A stretch of DNA of 53,883 nt from Pseudomonas amygdali (GTDB taxonomy: Bacteria > Pseudomonadota > Gammaproteobacteria > Pseudomonadales > Pseudomonadaceae). The DNA lies in assembly GCF_002699855.1 (NCBI RefSeq), contig NZ_LKBW01000168.1:1-53883 (forward strand). The letters run 5' to 3'. The position numbers were made by a program, and so were the translations under genes. The notes under the pieces are model-generated. The model was not told the origin of the DNA, did no database searches, and saw only the letters and a program-made list of their open reading frames with translations. Shown piece after piece: positions 18,517 to 26,945 of the stretch; the first letter of the stretch is position 1, and each line of letters begins with the position of its first letter.

Positions 18517-18795
18517 ATGGGGTTCATCATTGGGGTATCGGTACTTCTGATTCTGATCGGCACGGTGTTCTATCTGTTCGACAAAGGCGCGCGGACCCGC
18601 TGGCTGAGGCCCTATATCGGCCTGGCGCTGATTGGGTTGCTGATCGGCGGGATGGGCTTGCTGGTGGGGCTGGTTTCCGATGAAATCGAAAGTTATTTCC
18701 TGCTGGTTGCCAAATGGGTGATCGCTGTGACCGGTATCATGTTTTGCCTGCGGCTGATCATACTGATCGCCAGGCGCTTCATCGTCAGAAATTGA
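18517..18795 (+). CDS. Small three-helix membrane protein
   Basis: 92 residues with three hydrophobic segments: about 2-21 (GFIIGVSVLLILIGTVFYLF), 33-53 (IGLALIGLLIGGMGLLVGLV) and 62-87 (LLVAKWVIAVTGIMFCLRLI). Short charged loops FDKGARTRW and RRFIVRN follow the positive-inside rule. I do not recognise a family. It is 32 bp upstream of the alpha/beta hydrolase gene on the same strand and very probably co-transcribed with it. No clear ribosome binding site beyond GAGGTAAGGC is seen before the ATG at 18517. Confidence 0.7.
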   Translation: MGFIIGVSVLLILIGTVFYLFDKGARTRWLRPYIGLALIGLLIGGMGLLVGLVSDEIESYFLLVAKWVIAVTGIMFCLRLIILIARRFIVRN

Positions 18796-18827
18796 GCGTG
18801 CAACCCGCCCATGTGTGACAGGACAAC

Positions 18828-20225
18828 GTGGAAAATCACTTCAAATTTCTGACCTTGCCCAGGACATCGGGCGAGGTCGCCAACGTCTTCATTCACGGCT
18901 ATTCGTCAGGGCATGATCTGGACGACCGGCGCATGCTGGCCAACAGTATTCCTGGTGCCTTGCGCCAAAGCGTGAATATTCTGGCGTTCTGGCCATCCAG
19001 CCATTTTACCCAGATGGACAACCGTTCCCGTGGCCTGTTGATGGCCGCCGCCCGAGTGCATCCGCTGGCGGGCGCAGCCGCGCTGGCGGGAGACCGCGTC
19101 GTTCATTTTGCGCGTATCCGCAACCGGGCTCGCGATATGGGCAAAGTGTTGCTGGCACAACTGGACCGTTACCTGTTCGAACATCATCCGGACGTAAAAC
19201 AGGTCAACCTGATTGGCCACTCACTGGGCGGACGACTACTGGTCAGCGCGCTCAAGAACCTGCAACAGACGCCCGAACACGGGCTGGTGGTGGGCGATGT
19301 GTTGCTGATGGCTGCTGCGGTGCGCATTGACGCGGCCGAGGCCGAAGTGTTGAAGCAGAAAATCAGCGGACGACTGATCAACGCTTACTCCAGCGAAGAC
19401 CACGTGCTGTTGTTGAATCTGGGCGAGAAGAGCCTGGGACGCACACCGGTCGAGCATTTCGAGAATGTGCGGATGCCGGGTTATCGCCATCACCATTACT
19501 GGAGACGCTTGCAGGAAGTGCTGATCGCAACTCGCTTCAGCGGCTGTGAAGGGCTGGAAACCGGCGTTGCCGTTTTACCGACAGTCACCCGCGACCCGGT
19601 CTTGCAGGACATCTGGCTGCACAGCGTTCTGGCCCGCTCCCCAGACTACGTGCTGGAGGCGGCCATCAAGCATTTGTGCAGCAGTCGATGGACACGCCTC
19701 AAGGCCACCGAAGCGGATCGCACCTACGCATTTGTGCGCGAATTCCAGCTGGTCGCCGGACACTTTCTGATCGATGCCGCCCGGCGTCGAGGCGTGCCCT
19801 ACACGCGAGTGCTGGGCATGCTGGCGCGGCAATACGGCCTGAGCGATTCGCTGCACAACTGTGCGACGGTGGTTGAAGTGGAGGAACTGCTGCTGCGGAC
19901 GTTTTTCCGGCAGGCGTTCAGCAACGATCACCCGCTGGTACAAATGCCTCGCGCCAGTGTCAGCGCGATGAGCTGGGAGGTGTATGCCGCACATGTCGAT
20001 GCACTGGCCGAGCGTTTGACCGTAGCTGCATTCTTCAAGCCCGCGCAGGCCGAGAAAGCTCCCGGCACGATCAAAGGGTTGCTGGGTGCAATTCGCCAGG
20101 CGCCGGTGCAGCGCCTGCTGACGCACTTTGGCACGGCGCTCAGGCCGGGTTATTCAGCGTTGATCCCGACAGTGGCAATCGTCTTTTACGCGCGCGTCAC
20201 GCTGGGCGATGACGCGCTGATGTAA
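18828..20225 (+). CDS. DUF726-like alpha/beta hydrolase
   Basis: A 465-residue protein. The N-terminal 230 residues form an alpha/beta hydrolase: an oxyanion strand VANVFIHGYSSG, and a nucleophile elbow LIGHSLGGRLL with Ser132. The DUF726 (TMCO4)-type context continues: NLQQTPEHGLVVGDVLLMAAAV, then INAYSSEDHVLLLNLGEKSLGRTPV and GYRHHHYWRRL, whose Asp (SSED) and His residues could complete the triad. The C-terminal 230 residues are alpha-helical without a motif I recognise. The start is GTG at 18828 with AGGA five bases before. Likely a lipase or esterase; whether the upstream membrane protein regulates it is unknown. Confidence 0.75.
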   Translation: MENHFKFLTLPRTSGEVANVFIHGYSSGHDLDDRRMLANSIPGALRQSVNILAFWPSSHFTQMDNRSRGLLMAAARVHPLAGAAALAGDRVVHFARIRNRARDMGKVLLAQLDRYLFEHHPDVKQVNLIGHSLGGRLLVSALKNLQQTPEHGLVVGDVLLMAAAVRIDAAEAEVLKQKISGRLINAYSSEDHVLLLNLGEKSLGRTPVEHFENVRMPGYRHHHYWRRLQEVLIATRFSGCEGLETGVAVLPTVTRDPVLQDIWLHSVLARSPDYVLEAAIKHLCSSRWTRLKATEADRTYAFVREFQLVAGHFLIDAARRRGVPYTRVLGMLARQYGLSDSLHNCATVVEVEELLLRTFFRQAFSNDHPLVQMPRASVSAMSWEVYAAHVDALAERLTVAAFFKPAQAEKAPGTIKGLLGAIRQAPVQRLLTHFGTALRPGYSALIPTVAIVFYARVTLGDDALM

Positions 20226-20231
20226 CAGTGG

Positions 20232-21260
20232 TCAGGCGGCCTGGGCTTCTTCCAGCGCGGCCTGCGAAAGCTGCTGGCGATGACGACTGGCGTAGCTCTC
20301 GGCGATGATCGAACAGACGATCAACTGCATCGGGTGGTAGATCATGATCGGCAACAGGATCAGGCCCAGCCCCGGATTACTGCCGAAGATCAGCGCTGCC
20401 ATCGGCGCCCCTGCTGCAAGCGATTTCTTGGTGGCGCAGAACACCGCCGCGACCTTATCGGCATGATCGAACTTGAGCGCCCGTGCGGTGCGCGTGGTCA
20501 TCAATAGGATCACCGCCAGCAGCAGCGCGGTGCCGACGAACGCCGTCAGGATCACGCTGTTGCCCTGGCTTTGCCACATGCCGGAGATCATCGAGTTGCA
20601 GAACGCCGCGTACACCAGCAGGAGGATCACCAGCTTGTCGATCAGGTTGGTGTACTTCTTGTGCCGCGCGAAGAACTTGCCCAGCAGCGGCCGCAGTAAC
20701 TGGCCCAGTATCAGCGGCAGTAGAAGCATCGCGCACAGGTTGAGCAGCGTGTCGCCCAGATCAATCCCCCCGGCACCGGTGCCGACCAGCAGGCTCACCA
20801 GCCACGGCGTGATGAAAATTCCGATGACGCTGGACATGCTGGCGTTGAGAATCGCTGCCGGAACATTGCCGCCTGCGCTGCCGGTCAGCGCCACCGAGGA
20901 CGAAATGGTCGAGGGCAGGGCACACAGGTAGAAAAAGCCCAGCATCAGCAGCGCAGGTACATGCGAGCCGAGCAGTTTGTCGCACACCAGCCAGATCAGC
21001 GGAAACACCACAAACGTGAAGACCTGAATCATCACGTGCAGCCGCCAGTTGGTCAGCCCTCGTTTGATCTGCTCGCTGGACAGGTTCACGCCGTGCAGAA
21101 AGAACACCACGAACACGCCGATGTTGATGACGTATTCAGCGTGCATGCTGCCGCCAGTAGCACCGAAACGCGGGAAAAAGTAGGCGAGCACCGTCGCCAA
21201 AACCATGCCCCAGAGGAACCAGTCGGTGGCGACGCGCTTGAAATGTTTGAGTGATTGCAT
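20232..21260 (-). CDS. SBF/BASS-family transporter (YfeH-like)
   Basis: A 342-residue membrane protein with about ten hydrophobic segments, of the bile acid:sodium symporter-like superfamily, YfeH/ASBT_NM-like branch. Seen: VFVVFFLHGVNLSSEQIKRG, LPSTISSSVALTGSAGGNVPAAILNASMSSVIG (the family's crossover motif), and FCATKKSLAAGAPMA. These carry organic acids with Na+. The ATG at 21260 is preferred to an in-frame TTG at 21275. It converges with the DUF726 gene (6 bp between stops) and is divergent from an AraC-type regulator, which probably controls it. Confidence 0.85.
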   Translation of the reverse strand: MQSLKHFKRVATDWFLWGMVLATVLAYFFPRFGATGGSMHAEYVINIGVFVVFFLHGVNLSSEQIKRGLTNWRLHVMIQVFTFVVFPLIWLVCDKLLGSHVPALLMLGFFYLCALPSTISSSVALTGSAGGNVPAAILNASMSSVIGIFITPWLVSLLVGTGAGGIDLGDTLLNLCAMLLLPLILGQLLRPLLGKFFARHKKYTNLIDKLVILLLVYAAFCNSMISGMWQSQGNSVILTAFVGTALLLAVILLMTTRTARALKFDHADKVAAVFCATKKSLAAGAPMAALIFGSNPGLGLILLPIMIYHPMQLIVCSIIAESYASRHRQQLSQAALEEAQAA

Positions 21261-21345
21261 GACGGACCCGGACAACTTTTGTAAACAAGGATGTGCGCAG
21301 GCTACTCTGTTGCATAACAGCCGTCTTGCGACATAAGGCCATAAG

Positions 21346-22149
21346 ATGCCGACTAACGGACAGATCGATCAGCGACATCCCACTGGCGAGCGGCAGATAC
21401 CGGCACTGTCCGGTCTGCCGCGGCCGCTGTATGCCCGCGCTGAAAGCCTCAGTGCCGGTTCGTGGACGCCGCCCCATCGTCACGACTGGGTGCAGTTTTC
21501 CTACGCGATCAGCGGGGTATTGGGTGTGCACACCGCCGAGGGCAGTTTTTTTGCACCGCCACAGTGGGGCGTCTGGGTGCCGGCCGGGCTTGAACACGAG
21601 GTCGTGACCTCCATGCGTGCCGAAATGCGCAGCCTGTACATTCGCACGGCTGATTCCGGCTGGGCACCACAGCGTTGCCGGGTGCTGGAAGTCACGCCGC
21701 TGGCCCGCGAACTGATCAAGAGCTTCTGTCTGTTGCCCGTGGACTATCCCGAGCAGGACAGCCATGAGGCGCGGCTGGTGCAGGTATTGCTGGACCAGTT
21801 GGCGCACCTGCCGGAAGTCGGTTTTTCGCTGCCGTTGCCGCGTCACCCGCGTTTGCTGAGCCTGTGCAACGAGTTGATCGAAGAACCGGGCCAGTTGATT
21901 ACCCTGCACGACTGGGCGGCACGTCTCGGCACATCCGAGAAAACCCTGATGCGCCTGTTTCAGCGGGAAACCGGGTTGAGCTTTCGTGGCTGGCGTCAGC
22001 GGGCACGATTGCTGTCTTCACTTTCTGCACTGGAAGAGGGCGCCAGTGTGACCCATACCGCGCTGGCCTGTGGTTATGACTCGACGTCGGCTTTCATCGC
22101 TGCGTTCAAGGGCTTGTTCGGCTATACGCCCGGTGATTTGTTCAAGTAA
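21346..22149 (+). CDS. AraC-family transcriptional regulator (NimR-like)
   Basis: 267 residues. The N-terminal cupin domain includes PPHRHDWVQFSYAISGVLGVHT and APPQWGVWVPAGLEHEV, with metal-like His residues. The C-terminal double helix-turn-helix is LHDWAARLGTSEKTLMRLFQRETGLSFRGWRQRARLL and then THTALACGYDSTSAFIAAFKGLFGYTPGDLF. Divergent placement with an 85-bp shared promoter region next to the SBF transporter points to local control. The ligand is unknown. Confidence 0.9.
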   Translation: MPTNGQIDQRHPTGERQIPALSGLPRPLYARAESLSAGSWTPPHRHDWVQFSYAISGVLGVHTAEGSFFAPPQWGVWVPAGLEHEVVTSMRAEMRSLYIRTADSGWAPQRCRVLEVTPLARELIKSFCLLPVDYPEQDSHEARLVQVLLDQLAHLPEVGFSLPLPRHPRLLSLCNELIEEPGQLITLHDWAARLGTSEKTLMRLFQRETGLSFRGWRQRARLLSSLSALEEGASVTHTALACGYDSTSAFIAAFKGLFGYTPGDLFK

Positions 22150-22335
22150 CGCCAGGTTGTATTGCGCACTAACGAGTGCATTTAACGAAGAATTTTCGGG
22201 CTTTACACGTTTTGTCCCGGAATATCTTTTATCGCCTGAACGGCACGAAAGGTGCTTTAAACCAGGGGATTGCGTGGTTTTTGCTTAAAAAACCTTTCAA
22301 TCCCAAGGCCACTACCCCTACTCGCTGGCGGAGGA

Positions 22336-22352
22336 TTGCCGTATAACGGCAA
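22336..22352. promoter_or_regulatory. 17-bp palindrome with a -10-like core upstream of the RIO kinase
   Basis: TTGCCGT-ata-ACGGCAA is a perfect inverted repeat, and its centre contains TATAAC (22342-22347), 47 bases before the kinase start. No convincing -35 lies 16-18 bp upstream. It could be an operator over a promoter or a leader hairpin. Confidence 0.4.
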
Positions 22353-22393
22353 CAATCGCGTATCTGGCAACAAAGGACCCACAATAAAAGCTG

Positions 22394-23290
22394 ATGAAAA
22401 CTCCTAAACGCATTGAACCCCTGATCGAAGACGGTCTGGTCGACGAGGTGCTTCGCCCGCTCATGAGTGGTAAAGAGGCAGCTGTTTATGTGGTGCGCTG
22501 TGGCAATGAGCTGCGGTGTGCCAAGGTTTACAAGGAGGCTAACAAACGCAGTTTCCGTCAGGCGGCCGAGTATCAGGAAGGCCGCAAGGTACGCAACAGT
22601 CGCCAGGCCCGGGCCATGGCCAAGGGCTCGAAGTTCGGGCGCAAGGAAACCGAAGACGCCTGGCAGAACGCCGAAGTGGCTGCACTGTTTCGTCTGGTCA
22701 GCGCGGGTGTTCGGGTGCCCAAGCCGTACGACTTCCTGGAAGGCGTACTGCTCATGGAACTGGTGGCCGACGAGTATGGCGACGCTGCGCCGCGTCTGAA
22801 CGATGTGGTGCTGGAGCCGGATCAGGCACGCGAGTATCACGCGTTCCTGATCGAGCAGATCGTGCTGATGCTGTGTTCCGGTCTGGTGCACGGTGACCTT
22901 TCCGAGTTCAACGTGCTGCTGGCACCGTCCGGCCCGGTCATCATCGACTTGCCGCAAGCAGTCGACGCAGCGGGCAACAACCACGCGTTCAGCATGCTGG
23001 AGCGTGACGTTGGCAACATGGCGCTGTACTTCGGCCGCTTCGCGCCGGAACTCAGAAAGACCAAATACGCCAAGGAAATGTGGTCGTACTACGAGGCAGG
23101 CACTTTGTCGCCCGCCACGGTGCTGACCGGTGAATTCGACGAGCCGGAGGACGAAGCCGATGTGGGCGGCGTACTGCGCGAAATCGAAGCCGCCCGTCTC
23201 GACGAGGCTCGCCGTCAGGCAGCTCGTGCGGCAGACGATGCGCCACCGAGCAAATCCACCGAAGAACCACCGCCGCCGTGGATGCAGTAA
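22394..23290 (+). CDS. RIO1-type serine protein kinase
   Basis: A 298-residue atypical protein kinase resembling PA4780 of P. aeruginosa. Visible elements: a nucleotide-binding region GKEAAVYVVRC with the lysine in CAKVYKE, the flexible NKRSFRQAAEYQEGRKVRNSRQARAM segment typical of RIO1, the catalytic loop LVHGDLSEFNVLL (about residues 164-176), and VIIDLPQAVD, with the RIO-type metal-binding Asp replacing DFG. The tail is charged and proline-rich (PPSKSTEEPPPPWMQ). Bacterial targets are not known. It ends at a large REP inverted pair that separates it from cueR. Confidence 0.9.
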   Translation: MKTPKRIEPLIEDGLVDEVLRPLMSGKEAAVYVVRCGNELRCAKVYKEANKRSFRQAAEYQEGRKVRNSRQARAMAKGSKFGRKETEDAWQNAEVAALFRLVSAGVRVPKPYDFLEGVLLMELVADEYGDAAPRLNDVVLEPDQAREYHAFLIEQIVLMLCSGLVHGDLSEFNVLLAPSGPVIIDLPQAVDAAGNNHAFSMLERDVGNMALYFGRFAPELRKTKYAKEMWSYYEAGTLSPATVLTGEFDEPEDEADVGGVLREIEAARLDEARRQAARAADDAPPSKSTEEPPPPWMQ

Positions 23291-23297
23291 AGCTTTT

Positions 23298-23387
23298 GTG
23301 GGAGCGAGCTTGCTCGCGAAGACGATGGATCAGGCTCGCTGTTTTCGGAGTTTGCACCGGCCCTTTCGCGAGCAAGCTCGCTCCCAC
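23298..23387. repeat. REP inverted pair (BIME-like)
   Basis: Two 23-bp arms, 23298-23320 and 23365-23387, are exact reverse complements, separated by 44 bp. The arm begins GTGGGAGCGAGC and ends TTGCTCGCGAA and is itself partly palindromic (GCGAGCTTGCTCGC). This is the common Pseudomonas REP sequence. It lies between convergent genes (RIO kinase and cueR). Confidence 0.95.
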
Positions 23388-23405
23388 GGGCGTGTTGGAC
23401 TAGCT

Positions 23406-23819
23406 CTAACTTAGGTGGTGGCTAGCAACCCCTCCCGACGCCAGGTCCTTGAGGATCGGGCAGTCCGGGCGGTCGTCGCCGTGGCAGTGTTCTACCAGTT
23501 CCTGAAGCGTATCGCGCAGGCTGGCCAGTTCGTCGATCTTCTGATTCAGTTGCACGATGTGCTGACGGGCCAGCGCCTTGACGTCGGCGCTGGCGCGTTG
23601 GCGGTCTTGCCAGAGGGTCAGCAGTTTGCGGACTTCCTCCAGCGAGAACCCCAGGTCTCTCGAACGTTTGATGAACGCCAGCGTGTGTAAATCGTCGGCG
23701 CTGTACAGGCGATAGCCACTGTCGCTGCGATGTGCCGCTTGCAGCAGACCGATGGATTCGTAGTAGCGGATCATCTTCGCGCTCAAGCCACTGCTTTTCG
23801 CCGCCTGACCGATGTTCAT
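23406..23819 (-). CDS. cueR: Copper-responsive MerR-family regulator CueR
   Basis: 137 residues. The N-terminal MerR DNA-binding domain [26 protein letters not shown] is followed by the [16 protein letters not shown] wing and a long dimerisation helix. Cu(I)/Ag(I)-binding cysteines C112 and C120 sit in CHGDDRPDC, the CueR spacing of seven residues. It senses cytoplasmic Cu(I) and activates export genes by twisting promoters with 19-bp spacers. The ATG overlaps the copA stop (ATGA), so copA and cueR form one operon under the CueR box at 26053-26073, giving autoregulation. Confidence 0.95.
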   Translation of the reverse strand: MNIGQAAKSSGLSAKMIRYYESIGLLQAAHRSDSGYRLYSADDLHTLAFIKRSRDLGFSLEEVRKLLTLWQDRQRASADVKALARQHIVQLNQKIDELASLRDTLQELVEHCHGDDRPDCPILKDLASGGVASHHLS

Positions 23820-26014
23820 GGCGTGTCCTCCAGATAATGTGGTTTCCAGGTTTTCAGCAGCAGCGCATTGCTCACCACGCTGACACTGGACAGCGCCATG
23901 GCCGCGCCAGCCAGTACCGGGTTGAGGTAGCCCAGCGCCGCGAGGGGAATACCAATCAGGTTGTAGACGAATGCCCAGAACAGGTTCTGACGGATCTTTG
24001 CGTAGGTCCGTCGGCTGATGTCCAGCGCCGCTGGAACCAGTCGCGGGTCGCCGCGCATCAGGGTGATGCCTGCTGCATGCATCGCGACGTCCGTTCCGCC
24101 GCCCATCGCAATACCCACATCCGCAGCCGCCAGCGCCGGTGCATCGTTGATGCCGTCACCGACCATGGCAACCACATGATGGTTTTTCAGCTGGGTGACG
24201 GTGGCCGTCTTGTCGGCAGGCAGCACTTCGGCATGTACATCGTGTATCCCCAAGGCCTTGGCGACTACTTGAGCGCTGCCACGGTTATCGCCGGTCAGCA
24301 GATGGCTGGTAATGCCGCGTGCGTTCAGCGCCCTGATCGCCTGATCCGTTCCGGGCTTGAGTGTGTCACCAAAGGCAAACATGCCGATGACCTTCGGCTC
24401 CGGGGCCTGCTCGATCAGCCAGGACAGCGTTCGCCCTTCGGCTTCCCAGATACGCGCAGATTCGGCCAGTTCGCCGATGGGCAGGCCGCTTTCATCCAGT
24501 AGGCGTCGATTGCCCAGCGCCAGCTCCCGGCCCTGAACGGTGCCCGCTATGCCCCGGCCGCTGAGGGCATGACTGTTTTCGGCTGCATCGAGCTTGAGTT
24601 GCCATTCATGACACACATCGAGCACCGCCCTGGCCAATGGGTGTTCACTGCCGCGTTGCAGTGCGCCCGCCAGTTGCAACAGGTGTTCTTCATTGCCCGA
24701 CACCGCACTCATGTTGGTGATGCGCGGCGCGCCCGCGGTCAGCGTGCCGGTCTTGTCGAATACCACGGCATCCACAGCGTGGGCACGCTCCAGTGCCTCT
24801 GCATCCTTGATCAGAATACCGTAGCGCGCCGCCACGCCGGTTCCGGCCATAATCGCTGTAGGTGTCGCAAGGCCCAGAGAGCAGGGGCAGGCAATCACCA
24901 ATACAGCGACCGCATTGATCAGCGCCACTTCAAGCGTGGCTCCAGCCAGCAGCCAGCCTGCCAGCGTGAAAAAGGCAATCCCCAGTACAGTGGGTACAAA
25001 CACCTGGCTGACTTTATCCACCAGTTTCTGGATCGGGGCCTTGCCCGCCTGAGCGTCTTCGACCAGCCGAATGATGCGCGCCAGAACGGTTTCCGCGCCC
25101 AGCGCAGTGGTTCTCACCAGCAACTGGCCCTCGCCGTTGATGGCCCCGCCCGTGATCTTGTCACCCGCCTGCTTGGCCACCGGCAGGCTTTCACCGGTAA
25201 TCAGCGCTTCGTCGGCATGGCTGCTGCCTTCGACCACTTCGCCGTCCACAGGAAACCGTTCGCCAGGTTTGACCAGCACTTGATCGCCAAGCTGCAGTGA
25301 GCTGATCGCGACGTCCTGCTCGAGGCCGTCGACCACGCGCAGCGCGCGTTCCGGGCGTAGTGCCTCGAGGGCACGAATGGCGCTGGCCGTCTGACGCTTG
25401 GCGCGGCTTTCCAGGTATTTGCCCAACAGCACCAGCGCGATAACCACCGCCGATGCTTCGAAATACAGATGCGGCGTGGTGCCGGGTGCAGCACTCAGCC
25501 ATTGATAGACGCTCAAGCCGTAGCCCGCGCTGGTGCCGATGGCGACCAGCAGGTCCATATTGCCTGCGCCCGCGCGTACGGCCTTCCAGGCAGCCACATA
25601 AAAACGCGCGCCCAGAACGAATTGCACCGGTGTCGCCAGTGCGAATTGCGCCCAGGCGGGCAGCATCCAGTGAACGCCCAGCGGCGTCAGTAACATTGGC
25701 GCGATCAACGGCAGTGCCAGCGCGATGGCCAACAGCAGGGCCCATCGTTCGTTGTGCAGGTGGCGTGCTTTCTGGTCAGCTTCGGCGTGGCGATCCTCAA
25801 CCAGCGTCGCGCTGTAACCGGCACGGCTGACAGCATCGATCAGCGTTTGCGGATCGGTCTGTGCTGCGGTGTCTACATGGGCGCGCTCATTGGCGAGGTT
25901 GACCGTCACGCTGTTGACCCCCGGCACTTTGGCCAGAGCAAGCTCGACCCGACCCGCACAACTGGCGCAGGTCATGCCGCTGATCGGCAGGTCGAAGGTG
26001 GTGGTTTGTTGCAT
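23816..26014 (-). CDS. copA: Cu(I)-exporting P1B-type ATPase CopA
   Basis: 732-residue inner-membrane copper pump. One N-terminal heavy-metal domain has GMTCASC (residues 13-19). Eight membrane segments surround the transport motif [12 protein letters not shown] (CPC about 378-380). The phosphorylation motif DKTGTLTAG is near 416, and the P1B HP motif SEHPLA near 456. [16 protein letters not shown] is the hinge, and the final helices carry the Y-N and MxxSS residues of Cu(I) pumps ([15 protein letters not shown]). The ATG at 26014 has GGGAG upstream. It is transcribed away from a hypothetical gene, with a CueR operator in between. Confidence 0.97.
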   Translation of the reverse strand: MQQTTTFDLPISGMTCASCAGRVELALAKVPGVNSVTVNLANERAHVDTAAQTDPQTLIDAVSRAGYSATLVEDRHAEADQKARHLHNERWALLLAIALALPLIAPMLLTPLGVHWMLPAWAQFALATPVQFVLGARFYVAAWKAVRAGAGNMDLLVAIGTSAGYGLSVYQWLSAAPGTTPHLYFEASAVVIALVLLGKYLESRAKRQTASAIRALEALRPERALRVVDGLEQDVAISSLQLGDQVLVKPGERFPVDGEVVEGSSHADEALITGESLPVAKQAGDKITGGAINGEGQLLVRTTALGAETVLARIIRLVEDAQAGKAPIQKLVDKVSQVFVPTVLGIAFFTLAGWLLAGATLEVALINAVAVLVIACPCSLGLATPTAIMAGTGVAARYGILIKDAEALERAHAVDAVVFDKTGTLTAGAPRITNMSAVSGNEEHLLQLAGALQRGSEHPLARAVLDVCHEWQLKLDAAENSHALSGRGIAGTVQGRELALGNRRLLDESGLPIGELAESARIWEAEGRTLSWLIEQAPEPKVIGMFAFGDTLKPGTDQAIRALNARGITSHLLTGDNRGSAQVVAKALGIHDVHAEVLPADKTATVTQLKNHHVVAMVGDGINDAPALAAADVGIAMGGGTDVAMHAAGITLMRGDPRLVPAALDISRRTYAKIRQNLFWAFVYNLIGIPLAALGYLNPVLAGAAMALSSVSVVSNALLLKTWKPHYLEDTP

Positions 26015-26052
26015 GTGAATCACTCCCTGAGGCTGGATACCTGCAAGGATCA

Positions 26053-26073
26053 ACCTTGCCACATGGGCAAGGT
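26053..26073 (-). promoter_or_regulatory. CueR operator/promoter of copA
   Basis: Perfect dyad ACCTTGCC-N5-GGCAAGGT. On the minus strand TTGACC overlaps the left arm, and exactly 19 bp later is GATCCT as the -10, the long spacer expected of MerR-type promoters. It is 39 bp upstream of the copA start. Confidence 0.9.
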
Positions 26074-26083
26074 CAAGCGCGAA

Positions 26084-26464
26084 TCAATAGTTGAGGTCGG
26101 CTTTCTTGAGGTACATGCCGTTCAGGTCCGCTGCGATACGGTATTTGAGGATATCGCCCGAGCGGAGCTGGATCTTGGTGCTGCGCGGCGCTTCCATTCC
26201 CGGTTCGCAGCCCACCACGGTGCCCCGCAGGGTGCTCAGTCTTATCGACACTTCACCGGGAGGCAGGTTGAAAGACACCGAGTCCTCCTGAAAAAGCCTT
26301 CCGGCCAGACGGTCCTGCACATAGATGCCGATCTCACAGGAGGTCGCGACTTCCAGGCGCTCTCGGGAAATGATCAGGATGCCGTAATCCTGATCGGCCT
26401 GAGTGGCGGGTGCGATAGCCAAGAAACCGAGAATGCTGATGAGGCTCACTGCTGACCAGCGCAT
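26084..26464 (-). CDS. Unrecognised secreted protein between two CueR operators
   Basis: 126 residues: a signal peptide (about 1-23, MRWSAVSLISILGFLAIAPATQA) and a mature domain of about 103 residues predicted as mainly beta. Segments include YGILIISRERLEVATSCEIGIY, VSFNLPPGEVSIRLSTL and IQLRSGDILKYRIAADLNGMY. The only cysteines after the signal are C43 and C86, which could form a disulfide or bind metal. The ATG at 26464 follows AGGAG by nine bases. I do not recognise the family. Its stop is 11 bp from the copA operator and its start is 87 bp from the copZ operator, so divergent copper control is plausible but not shown. Confidence 0.75.
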   Translation of the reverse strand: MRWSAVSLISILGFLAIAPATQADQDYGILIISRERLEVATSCEIGIYVQDRLAGRLFQEDSVSFNLPPGEVSIRLSTLRGTVVGCEPGMEAPRSTKIQLRSGDILKYRIAADLNGMYLKKADLNY

Positions 26465-26551
26465 CGCTGATACTCCTGATGTAAACGTTGATGAGTCAGC
26501 TTGGCTCACGATCAGCTCGAATACCAGCCCGGCAGCGATAACAGAAACTTG

Positions 26552-26572
26552 ACCTTGCCACGATGACAAGGT
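26552..26572 (+). promoter_or_regulatory. CueR operator/promoter of copZ
   Basis: Dyad ACCTTGCC-N5-GACAAGGT, one base different from the copA site. TTGACC (26549-26554) overlaps the left arm and a weak -10 GAAGAT starts 19 bp later. It lies 38 bp before the copZ start and 87 bp before the divergent secreted-protein gene. Confidence 0.88.
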
Positions 26573-26610
26573 TGAAGATGCTCGCTATCCATCAATGAGG
26601 GAGTGACACC

Positions 26611-26808
26611 ATGCAGTTATTCAATGTTCAAGGCATGACCTGCGGGCACTGTGTTCGCGCGGTGACTCAAGCGATCAAGAACGATGACCCAGGCGCTGAT
26701 GTTCAGATTGAACTGGCCAGCAAGCAGGTGAAGGTGCAAAGCAGTCTGTCACCCGAGCAGATCGTCAGGTTGATCAGCGAAGAGGGTTATCAGGCGCAGC
26801 CGGCATGA
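26611..26808 (+). CDS. copZ: Copper chaperone CopZ
   Basis: A 65-residue stand-alone heavy-metal-associated domain with the Cu(I) motif GMTCGHC (residues 8-14) and the beta-alpha-beta-beta-alpha-beta pattern ending in LISEEGYQAQPA. It carries Cu(I) in the cytoplasm to CopA and possibly CueR. It has its own CueR operator, and a strong hairpin follows, so it is a monocistronic gene. GAGG lies upstream of the ATG at 26611. Confidence 0.95.
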   Translation: MQLFNVQGMTCGHCVRAVTQAIKNDDPGADVQIELASKQVKVQSSLSPEQIVRLISEEGYQAQPA

Positions 26809-26815
26809 CGCGGGT

Positions 26816-26840
26816 CAGGGAGACCGGAGCGGTCTCCCTG
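26816..26840 (+). terminator. Rho-independent terminator after copZ
   Basis: CAGGGAGACC-ggagc-GGTCTCCCTG, a perfect ten-bp stem with a five-base loop, starts eight bases after the copZ stop. It is followed by TCTGT and a modest T-rich stretch. Confidence 0.75.
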
Positions 26841-26945
26841 TCTGTAAACTTTGAAAAGTTTTGAATTAATTACCCTGTCCTTCGTTCTCTGCAAGGTAAG
26901 CCGGTTAGACTAACCCGTTGCCCTGGACCCGTTAATGGACACCCG

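Noticed and set aside
23298..23387. Inverted arms considered as a CRISPR repeat or IS end
   Set aside because: Only two arms in inverted orientation, no spacer array and no transposase; matches known REP structure.
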